Origin: Symbiodinium natans | Lineage: Eukaryota > Sar > Dinophyceae > Suessiales > Symbiodiniaceae | Reading direction: 5' to 3' | Length of the DNA: 60,000 nucleotides | Assembly: GCA_905221605.1 (NCBI GenBank) | Contig: CAJNDS010002792.1 | Span: 64,001 to 124,000, forward strand | Part shown: positions 52,645 to 60,000 of the stretch, one piece after another | Numbering within the stretch: the stretch's first letter is position 1 | Layout: each line of letters opens with the position of its first letter | The notes under the pieces: generated by a model | Databases searched by the model: none | What the model was told of the DNA's origin: nothing | What the model saw: only the letters and a program-made list of their open reading frames with translations | Position numbers and translations under genes: made by a program

Positions 52645-52777
52645 ATACCCAGGGAGAACCTAGGAACAAAAAGGTGCCTTTTGAGGTCTAACCTAGGAAT
52701 TAAAGGGTGCCCTTTGTGGCTTACAGGGGCTAATAAAGGAACCTAAACGGGAAGAAGGGCCTACTATGGCTCCTAGT
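52645..52777. mobile_element. family D element with internal duplication
   Basis: ACCTAGGAACAAAAAGGTGC and ACCTAGGAATTAAAGGGTGC show the left half twice, then AGAAGGGCCTACTATGGCTC. Confidence 0.7.
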
Positions 52778-52984
52778 TAAGGTTTAGGTTTAGGGTTTGG
52801 GGCTTTAAGTTAGGGCCTGAAGGCAACTCGGATCAGGCTCCCACCGCGGGAGGGTGTCAGCGCTGGTGAGGTGAGGTTCCCACCTCACCAGGACGGCACG
52901 CTTAGTTTGGAACCCTTAAGAACTTTGAGAGTTCGGGGTGGAGGGGAGTAGGGTGCACGTAGGGTTTAGGGTCGAGGGTTGTCG

Positions 52985-53310
52985 GGGGCAGTTTAGGGTT
53001 CAGGTGCTCGGGGAAGAGACTCGCTGGCAGCGCAAGATGTGGGAAGTTGTCTTGCAAACTCCTAGACCCAGGAGAGTACCAAACAGCAAAGCTGCTAGCA
53101 ACATAACGTGGCCTTGAAGGCTTTTTCCAAAACACTCCAAGCCCCCGAAAATAAGCCTTCCAAAAAGGCCAGTAGCAGCCTACAAGCCCGGAAGAACCGA
53201 CTCCCTGAATTTAAGCAGGAGAACCACCGCATTTCGGCCTTGGCAGGTGCCGCGCCTGCCCTGGCTCCGAGAAGCACCCCTGGCCTCGGCGCCGGGTTGA
53301 GAGCTTACAG
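52985..53310 (-). CDS. probable coding exons
   Basis: The minus strand reads NSGSRFFRACRLLLAFLEGL then FSGAWSVLEKAFKAT (about 53107-53215) and ASSFAVWYSPGSRSLQDNFP then HLALPASLFPEHL (about 52995-53100). The two frames differ, so an intron or frame switch lies near 53100. Confidence 0.45.
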
Positions 53311-53977
53311 GATATAGCCCTAAACCCTAAACCCCAAAACCCTAAAACCTAAACGCTAAACCCTAAACCCTAAACCCTAAACCCTAAAACCCTAAAACCT
53401 AAACCCTAAACCTTAAACCCTAAACCAAGCCCTAAACCCTAAACCCCTAGCACCTAAATCCTTTTCAAAGGCTTGGAGGCTTTGCAGGGCCATTTTCGGG
53501 ATTAGGGCTTGTAGGGTTTAAGACTTCGAGGTTTAGGGCCACGTTTAGGAGCGTTAGGTTTTCAGGGTGCTGACGTTGTTTGAAAGGCTTTCTTGCGGTG
53601 CTTAGGGTTTAAGGGTTGCTCAGACTAGATAGGGCTGTTGGGTGGAAATGGCTCCAATCAGGGTTTATAAAGTAAGAGCTAGTAGAGCGAAAGGGCGTAA
53701 AGGGTTTGGGGTTTTCCACTCTATGGGGCTTATGGGGCTTATAGGGTTTATAGGTTTCAAGCGGCTTGCGATTTTTCTTGGGGCTACACCCTAAACCCAA
53801 CGCCCCAGAAGTGGAAGCTGATCAGAAGCACACCTGTAAACACGAAACCCACAGCCCTAAACCCTACAAACTAGCTTCGGAGTGTAGGGGTGTGTCAAAT
53901 CAGCCGCAACCTTAAACCCCAAACCCTAAACCCTAATACCTAAACCTTAAACCCTACCCGGCCCTACTCGCCAGCAT

Positions 53978-54060
53978 CAACTCCTTGTTTCTGACTGTAT
54001 AAGCGCAATGTGAAAGTCCCACACACCCAGCAAACCATCATTGAACAGACCTCTAATACC
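53978..54060 (-). CDS. coding exon
   Basis: The minus strand reads GIRGLFNDGLLGVWDFHIAL then IQSETRS. Confidence 0.55.
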
Positions 54061-54235
54061 CTCCTGAACCCCAAAACTCTGAACCCAAACAAAACAAGTC
54101 CTAAACCCTAGACCAGAAGCCCTATGCTTGGTACAACCCCAAGTAGAACTGTACACCCTAAACCCTAAACCCTAAACCCTAAACCCTAAACCCTAAACCC
54201 TAAACCCTAAACCATAAGCCCTAACCCTAAGCAAT

Positions 54236-54322
54236 ACAAGCCCACGTCGGTTCTGGAGGCTGCTGGCGGCTGCTCTGTGTCCCCATCGGCGAAGGCAGCG
54301 ATGACGCCGCAAAAAGCCTGAG
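54236..54322 (-). CDS. coding exon
   Basis: The minus strand reads QAFCGVIAAFADGDTEQPPA then ASRTDVGL. Its 5' edge is the CTCAGGCTT that is duplicated in the neighbouring repeat. Confidence 0.6.
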
Positions 54323-54440
54323 AGGTTTAGAGTTTAGGGTTTTAAGCCTGAGAGGTTTAGAGTTTAGGGTTTAAAGCCTGAGAGGTTTAGAGTTTAGAGT
54401 TTAGGGTTTAAAGCCTGAGAGGTTTAGAGTTTAGGGTTTT
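54317..54440 (+). repeat. tandem copies of exon edge plus telomere repeat
   Basis: AAGCCTGAGAGGTTTAGAGT with TTAGGGTTT recurs four times with unit 30-37 bp. Each unit starts with the eight to nine bases AAGCCTGAG that form the edge of the adjacent exon. Confidence 0.85.
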
Positions 54441-54544
54441 GGAGTTTAGGGCTTAGAGCTTGGGGTTTCTCAGGATTTGGGGTTTAGGGTTTAGGGGGAC
54501 CTGGCACCGTAAGTTTGGGGTTAGGATCTTCGATGTGGCGTGCT

Positions 54545-54618
54545 TAGGAGAACATGCTGAGGCGACTGCATGCGTCACACGGGCCCGAATGCACCATGCA
54601 CAGCGGCTTTTGACAGCC
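54545..54618 (-). CDS. Cys-rich coding exon
   Basis: After acceptor ACCCAG the minus strand reads GCQKPLCMVHSGPCDACSRL then SMFS and a stop or splice. The plus strand is also open (AEATACVTRARMHHAQRLLT). Confidence 0.45.
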
Positions 54619-54727
54619 CTGGGTTGACACGTCCTAAAAACTCCTGAACTCTGAATCCCAAGCTTAGGGTTTAGGGTTTAGGGTTTAGGGTTTAGGGTTT
54701 AGGGTTTAGGGTTTAGGGTTTAGGGTC

Positions 54728-54805
54728 TGAACCAAGCAAGCATATGCAACCACAGCTGCAGGGACGCAGTGAGGCATGGGCAACGTACTTGGTCTAGGCT
54801 TTGGG
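54728..54805 (-). CDS. probable coding exon
   Basis: The minus strand reads QSLDQVRCPCLTASLQLWLH then MLAW. Confidence 0.45.
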
Positions 54806-55069
54806 CTCCAAGAAGAACAACCCCATATTGCGCGCGCACACACACACACACACACATCTCAAACCCTACACCTCAAACCAAACAGCCGAGAAGCCCTGAA
54901 TCCTGAAACTCTACACCCTAACCCCTAAACCCTAAAAACCCTAGACCTCATTCTGCAAAAACCGAATTGCGAGCTCTGTTCTACTAAAACACTTACTGTC
55001 CGCTCCACTCAAATCCTGATCCATAACATGCTCCCAACCCAAGCCACCCGAAGCCTTCTGTACTCCAGT

Positions 55070-55222
55070 TAGGGTTCAGGGTTCAGGGTTCAGGGTTCAG
55101 GGTTCAGGGTTTAGGGTTTAGGGTTTAGGGTTCAGGGTTCAAGGTTCAGGGTTCAGGGTTCAGGGTTCGGGGTTCAGGGTTTAGGGTTTAGGGTTTGGGG
55201 TTTAGGGTTTAGGGTTTGGGGC
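55070..55222 (+). repeat. TTCAGGG / TTTAGGG / TTTGGGG block array
   Basis: Blocks of TTCAGGG, TTTAGGG and TTTGGGG variants alternate in runs of three to five units. Confidence 0.9.
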
Positions 55223-55544
55223 TAAAAACCCTAAACAACTGCCTGCTTTTAGATTGCGTCCCCTGTCACCCCGGAACTGCAAAAGCCCTTAAAAGCCCAA
55301 GAACCCTGAAGCCCTAAACACCCTATCACCCTAGCAATGGGCTTTCCGTCAGTGGTCCATTCCTCAATTAAGGGCTATTCGAGTCTCTGCGTAGGCCCTA
55401 GACCCCGAACGGTTTACTGTAGGGTTTAGGCCCTAAACCTTAAACCCTAAACCCTAAATCCACAACCCTAAACCCTAAACCCTAAACCCTGAATTTAAAA
55501 CCTTAAACCCTAAGCCTTGAATATATAAGGTTTTGGGGCTTAGG

Positions 55545-55650
55545 GGAGTCTCTGGGTACATGGTGATCAACATCCCGAGCTGCTCGTTCCAGTTCATCTC
55601 CTTCCAGCTCCTAGCGGGCCAGCTCAAGGTGCTTGCGTACAAGACTTCAG
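55545..55650 (-). CDS. coding exon, both strands open
   Basis: Minus: LYASTLSWPARSWKEMNWNE then QLGMLITMYPET. Plus: YMVINIPSCSFQFISFQLLA then GQLKVLAYKTSG. One of the two is almost certainly coding. Minus fits the neighbours; the plus reading is equally clean. Confidence 0.5.
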
Positions 55651-55802
55651 GGTTTAGGGTTTAGGGTTTAGGATTTAGGGTTTTGGGTTTAGGGTTGTTT
55701 TTAGGGTTTACTGGGGCTTTGCAGTACCCAAGCCGTGAAAGCATAACTTACGCAAGGCAGAAAACATGATCATGGCATGCGGGAAGCCCCAACCCCAAAA
55801 CC

Positions 55803-55877
55803 CAAGACGCTAAACCCTAAACCCTAAACCCTAAACCCTAAACCCTAAACCCTAAACCCTAAACCCTAAACCCTAAG
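55803..55877 (-). repeat. telomere-repeat tract (CCCTAAA)10
   Basis: Ten clean units between unique spacers. Confidence 0.95.
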
Positions 55878-55925
55878 TGCTTCAGCCCGGACAACTTAAG
55901 CCCTTCATGCCCTGGAGCCTTATCT

Positions 55926-56058
55926 AGGCCCAGGAGTAGCCTAGGAATAAGAAGGGTACCCTTTTGGTTTTAAGGATTGTAAGCGAAGCCCAACCCCCCC
56001 CCCCCCCCCCCAAAAAAAAAAAAAAAAAAAAAGGAACTAAGGGCCTACTCTGGGTCCC
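55926..56058. mobile_element. family D element with poly-C/poly-A expansion
   Basis: GGCCCAGGAGTAGCCTAGGA, AGGGTACCCTTTTGGTTTTA, then C18 directly followed by A20, then AAGGGCCTACTCTGGGTCCC. Confidence 0.8.
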
Positions 56059-56545
56059 TAAACCCTAAACCCTAAACCCTAAACCCTAAACATTATTGGG
56101 CAAATGGGGAAAGCCTGGAGTCGCCTTAGTCCCCCCCAACCTGCGAAGGGCGCGCTGCTACAGGGTTTAGGGTTTAGGGTTTAGGGTTTAGAGTTTATAG
56201 TTTAGGGTTTAGGGGTTGCCTGAAAAAGGCGGGAACATCATTTACCCAGACCCCTGGGAGGATCCAAACAATAGAGCCGCCAGATGGTGGTCCATACTGG
56301 TATTGGCTTATTTTTCGCAACCCTTCAGGGGATCTACTTTTTGGATTTTTTCAGGGGTCTGGGTAGGCGTTCCGAGCACCCTAAGCCCCAAGCCCCGATC
56401 ATAGGTTCCTAAAGAGCACCCTTGGAGGATAGAGATGTCTTGGATCCGTCTAATATAGGGGGCCAAGTTAATGATCAGAACAGGGTTTTGGGGCGGTTCT
56501 TATAGGTCTATAGGGACCATGTAGTTATTCCGACCCCGAGGATTA

Positions 56546-56640
56546 TCCGTCCTGGGCGCGCTTGCTGCTGAGCTTGAGGGTGTCGCTGTGGCGGTGAGGC
56601 TGGGAGGTGGCAGCAGGGCTCCTGCGAATGCCAAACTCGA
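56546..56640 (-). CDS. coding exon
   Basis: The minus strand reads EFGIRRSPAATSQPHRHSDT then LKLSSKRAQDG. Confidence 0.55.
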
Positions 56641-56958
56641 GGGTTTAGGGTCTAGGGTTTAGGGCTTAGGGCTTAGGGTTTAGGGTTCGGGTTTAGGGTT
56701 TCGGGTTTAGGCTTTGGGTTGTAAGGTCCAGTGAGCAGGCTTTGGCGACGTAGCCTTGGCATTTTAACGACTACATGCCTACAGGTTCAGCACAGCCCTG
56801 CTGTCGGGCTCTAGGGGGATACGTCGGGGGTGCCGTAAGCCCTAAACCCTAAACCAGAAACCCTATAAACCCTAAACCCTGAACCCTAAACCCTAAACCC
56901 TGCGCCCTAAACCCTAAAACCTAAACCCCGAACCCGAAACCCCTGTAAGCCCTAAACC

Positions 56959-57015
56959 CAGGATGCTGCATGGCTGGTCAACAGGCCTTGCGACAAGCAT
57001 CGTCTGGGCCTTGGC
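56959..57015 (-). CDS. 57-nt coding exon with telomere-derived donor
   Basis: Acceptor TTGCGCTTAG precedes AKAQTMLVARPVDQPCSIL; the donor is GTTTAGGG from the neighbouring telomere tract. Confidence 0.6.
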
Positions 57016-57177
57016 CTAAGCGCAAGAACTCAAGAGCAGCTTAGCACCCCTAAACCCTAAACCCTAAACCCTAAACCCTAAACCCTAAACCCTAAACCCA
57101 TTTAGGCCCTACAGGCTTCTTTAGGGCTTGGGGGAAGTCGAGGTGGCACGCACACCTCGAAGTTGACATCACAGTGC

Positions 57178-57342
57178 CTACAAGGAGGGGCCCCCTCACT
57201 ACGCTAACTGTAGTTAAGGGACACTTATATCCCTAAACCCTAAACCCTAAACCCTGAACCCTAAACCCTAGGTCCTAAACCCTAAACCCTAAACCCTAAA
57301 CCCTAAACCCTAAAGCCCTAACTAGGGGGGGGCCCCTCCTTG
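57178..57342. mobile_element. family B element whose middle is telomere repeat
   Basis: CTACAAGGAGGGGCCCCCTC and CTGTAGTTAAGGGACACTTA at the left, then (CCCTAAA)n at 57232-57315, then CTAGGGGGGGGCCCCTCCTT and GTA at the right. Inverted ends are intact. Confidence 0.85.
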
Positions 57343-57364
57343 TATGAATTGCGAAGAAGCAAGG

Positions 57365-57412
57365 ACTAAGGCAGACGCAGCTCGAAGGTGCTAGCAGGCA
57401 CCTGCGAGCTTA
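57365..57412 (-). CDS. short probable exon
   Basis: The minus strand reads SQVPASTFELRLP. Confidence 0.35.
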
Positions 57413-57415
57413 GCG

Positions 57416-57513
57416 TTTAGGGCTTAGGGCTTAGGGTTTAGGGTTTAGGGTTTAGGGTTTAGGGTTTAGGGTTTAGGGTTTAGGGTTTAGGGTTTAGGGT
57501 TTAGGGTTTAGGG
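57416..57513 (+). repeat. telomere-repeat tract, about 14 units
   Basis: Two GGGCTTA variants and then about twelve perfect TTTAGGG units. Confidence 0.95.
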
Positions 57514-57568
57514 TTCCTGAACGAGGGCGAAGGCAAAAAACACCTAAACCCTAGAACCTAAAGCCCAA

Positions 57569-57645
57569 ACCAGGGGGCCCGGACTCCGCCGAAGAATGCC
57601 TTCACTCCCACAAGGACTCGGGCTTTGCTTGAAGGTCTATTGAGG
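57569..57645 (-). CDS. possible coding exon
   Basis: The minus strand reads PSSKARVLVGVKAFFGGVR, with another frame also open. Confidence 0.3.
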
Positions 57646-58032
57646 AACGGAAAATAAGTTCCGGTGATACGGAAAGGATATTTGTGATTTAAAACTTATA
57701 TTCTATAACAGCAGCCTGCGATAAAGTGGACCTACTGCGAGCCCAGCGGTCGGTCCTTATCAGAGAACTAGGGATTAGGTACCTTCGATCCCCGTCTCCA
57801 TAACACTGTACTGGATTCTGGAAGGTGCCTGTAGGGTTTAGGGTTTAGGGCTTAGGGATAAGATGATAAGATCTCGTAACTAGCGTGAGAAGGAGACACG
57901 GGCTCCCCCACAATTCGCTGTGAGTCGTAATAATAAAGGAGGTCTTGTGACAACGAGCCCTGATCCTTAAACTCCAAACCCTAAACCCTAAACCCTGAAC
58001 CCTGAACCCTGAACTTGAACCCTAACCCGAAA

Positions 58033-58120
58033 CTCTGACACCCGGCCATGTTGCAGCTGCCTCCAGGTTGGCCAGTCTCCCAGGAATCACCTTCTGTTTC
58101 ACCTCCAGGTTGGCTTTGGG
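58033..58120 (-). CDS. coding exon
   Basis: The minus strand reads PKANLEVKQKVIPGRLANLE then AAATWPGVR, strongly protein-like, ending at GTTTCGGG or AG boundaries near the telomere words. Confidence 0.65.
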
Positions 58121-58483
58121 GTTTAGGGTTGAAGGTTTAGGTTTTAGGGTTTAGGGTTGGGGGGTCAGGGGTTTTGGGGCTTAGGGGTTTACGGGTTTAT
58201 TCCTGCTGTGTTGGGTTCAAGGAATAGGGTTTAGGGTTTAGGGTTTATAGTTTAGGGTTGGGTACCAGAAGCCGCAGGGTTCACGTCTCTTGGGGTGTTT
58301 GGGTTCAGGAAACTACTATGCTTTTAACTGTTGCTGAGTTTGGGTTCTCGATAGCCGAAGCTTTCAAATCGATCCTGAGTGTGACGACATCTTTGCCTAA
58401 ACCCTACCCCTAAACCCGACACCAAAAACTCAACGGGTTAAGGCTCGTACCCTCAGGTTGTACCCGCAGAGGTTCCCCTGAAT

Positions 58484-58680
58484 TTACTCCGGCTTGGACC
58501 ACCAAACTTGGCGCGCAACCTCCCCTCCCCTGAGCTGGGTGCCCGAGTGCTGCTCATTGGGCGTCCCAAATCCGACGAGAGCCTTTGACTCTAAGCTTTG
58601 TGTCCCAGCGGTTGCAAGGACACTGGTTTGTTGGAAAGGAAAATCCCGAAAAGAATGCCTCAGAAGTGCCAATCTCCAGG
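58484..58680 (-). CDS. coding exon
   Basis: The minus strand reads LRHSFRDFPFQQTSVLATAG, then TQSLESKALVGFGTPNEQHS and GGEVARQVWWSKPE. The plus strand is also open; minus is preferred by context. Confidence 0.5.
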
Positions 58681-58765
58681 GCTACGGTACGAACATTTCC
58701 CAATTAGCTGCTTGCTTGCTTGCTTACCCTAAACTCCCAACCCTAAAGCCCAAAGCCTACAGCCT

Positions 58766-58832
58766 AAACTTTTTCGATCAAAGGACAGACCACTCTTCAT
58801 GGGCCGTACGTGCTGCTTGCAAGGTCGTTGGG
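58766..58832 (-). CDS. probable coding exon beside a family B element
   Basis: The minus strand reads QRPCKQHVRPMKSGLSFDRK directly after the element end. Confidence 0.45.
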
Positions 58833-59034
58833 CTACAGGGTGGGGCCCTTACTATACTAACTGTAGTTAAGGGACTTATAACCTAACTTTGGGTCCTTAT
58901 AACTCTACTTATAACTCTACTTATAACCTAACTTAGGGTCCTTATAACTCTACTTATAACCTAACTTAGGGTCCTTATAACCCAATTTAGGGCCCTTATA
59001 ACTCTACTTATAACTAGGGGGCCCCACCCTGTAG
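58833..59034. mobile_element. family B element with internal tandem expansion
   Basis: CTACAGGGTGGGGCCC and GGGGCCCCACCCTGTAG are perfect 16-17 bp inverted ends. The internal CTTATAACTCTACTTATAAC and CTAACTTAGGGTC units are repeated three to four times, making this copy longer (202 bp) than others. It separates two minus-strand exons. Confidence 0.9.
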
Positions 59035-59117
59035 AGGCCTTCGGCTCTATGCTCCAAAGAGGAGAAACTAGAGTCAGCAAAGACCGACAGGAGTCCCAAT
59101 TCTCCCTCGCTCTCCGG
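59029..59117 (-). CDS. coding exon
   Basis: The minus strand reads PESEGELGLLSVFADSSFSS then LEHRAEGLY, ending where the family B element begins (TACAG|GGTGGGG). Confidence 0.65.
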
Positions 59118-59449
59118 TTTAGGGTTTAGGGTTTAGGGTTTAGGGTTTAGGGTTTAGGGTTTAGGGTCCCCCCCACCCCCTCTATCTTTTCTCTCCCTCC
59201 TTCGCGTGTCTCTGGGCTGTGCTTGTCTGCAGGCGTATACATTTCTGTGCATCATGTTTCACTTGCACTGCATCACCATGGATTGCAACACAATACTGAC
59301 TATACGTCAAGCATCCTAAGTCCTGAACCCTGAACCCTAAACCCTAAGCCCTGAACCCTATATGTACCTCCCGCAAGCATGGCGGGTTTTCGTCGAATGT
59401 GAAGAGTCGGTGCAGTACCAGAATGACTGTCCATGACACAACCTCTCCA

Positions 59450-59632
59450 TATATGTATGTATGCATATATATATATATATATGTATATGTATATATATAT
59501 AATATGTGTATATATATAATATGTATATATACGATATATATATATATATACATACATACATATATATATATATATGTATGTACAGATACAGGTGTATAAA
59601 AAATCTGTGTATAATCATATATATATATATGA
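59450..59632. repeat. AT/ATAC microsatellite
   Basis: TATGTATATG, TATATATAATATG and CATACATACATA runs. Tyr/Ile-rich open frames across it are artefacts. Confidence 0.95.
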
Positions 59633-59634
59633 CC

Positions 59635-59765
59635 ATGTAAAATTGCAAGCCAATACGAAGTGGAATGAGGCCCCCCGGGGTGGCAATGTCGCGAGCCCCC
59701 ACCGGGAGATGTTGCTGGGACACCGGCGGCTGCGTGGGAAGCTGACCGATGGGCTGTGTTGAGAC
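59635..59765 (-). CDS. probable coding exon
   Basis: The minus strand reads PTQPPVSQQHLPVGARDIAT then PGGLIPLRIGLQFYM just before the microsatellite; two other frames are partly open. Confidence 0.4.
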
Positions 59766-60000
59766 CATGGCTCATGGGGTTATCGGTGGTGTCGGGCTAT
59801 CAGGCTTCCGGAGGCTTTTGGGTCTTCAAGCTTTCGGGTTTTAGGCAGGGTTCTGGGGCAAGGCAGAGGGGCTTCTCACTTGCCAAGGCAGAGGGGTCTG
59901 TGAAGTCAGGGGCCGAGCGCTTTGTGGCCTTGAGGGCATGGGGGTTGAGTTTAGGTGCTTAGGGGCCTCATTGCAAAAGGGTGTAGGGCTTAGGGTATAG

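Noticed and set aside
59300-59775. Tyr/Ile-rich frames near 59.5 kb
   Set aside because: AT microsatellite translation; only the part beyond 59635 is considered as a possible exon.

Overview
The window looks like nuclear DNA of a dinoflagellate or a close relative. The evidence is indirect. There is no long intact gene. Short coding islands of 40-200 nt are separated by introns of about 46-330 nt, and those introns use GT, GC and possibly GA donors with AG acceptors. Almost every coding island I can orient lies on the minus strand, as in unidirectional dinoflagellate gene arrays. TTTAGGG-type telomere repeats are scattered everywhere. No rRNA, tRNA or organellar gene was seen. The genus cannot be named from sequence alone, and two runs of 100 N (17005-17104, 42272-42371) are assembly gaps.

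Region 1 to about 16.8 kb has a few minus-strand gene remnants or genes. The best is an EF-hand gene at 7.1-8.0 kb whose exons join in phase. Others are coding islands at 10.5-10.7, 11.6-11.9, 13.2-13.4 and 14.1-14.3 kb. Between them are microsatellites, a long pure telomere-repeat block (10.38-10.53 kb), a dimeric satellite of about 143-bp monomers (14.33-15.54 kb) and a degenerate tandem repeat (16.15-16.80 kb).

Region 17.1-41.1 kb and region 49.8-60 kb are the striking part. At first sight they are a mosaic of short (CCCTAAA)n or (TTTAGGG)n tracts with unique spacers. Read on the minus strand, many spacers are exons. In the clearest stretch (25.45-27.03 kb) six exons of a multipass membrane protein join in frame. 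At 17-41 kb I see dozens of islands and at 50-60 kb about twenty; the latter end in a terminal exon with a stop at 49.81 kb. The introns are built from at least eight families of short terminal-inverted-repeat elements, named A to H here, and from telomere-repeat tracts. Several inserts are flanked by 5-14 bp direct repeats, and the splice sites lie in or beside those duplications. This matches introner elements (intron-generating DNA transposons known in some algae and dinoflagellates). The unusual feature is that telomere repeats form the interior, or the whole body, of many of them.

Region 41.1-49.8 kb is repeat DNA without convincing genes. It holds AT-rich palindromic satellite, an approximately 1.5-kb tandem duplication carrying an 87-bp hairpin-forming repeat that stays open in several frames, and a family of polypurine/polypyrimidine-biased repeats.

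No exon product could be assigned to a named protein family beyond the EF-hand. All exon calls come from reading frames, codon character and splice junctions seen by eye, without searches or transcripts.
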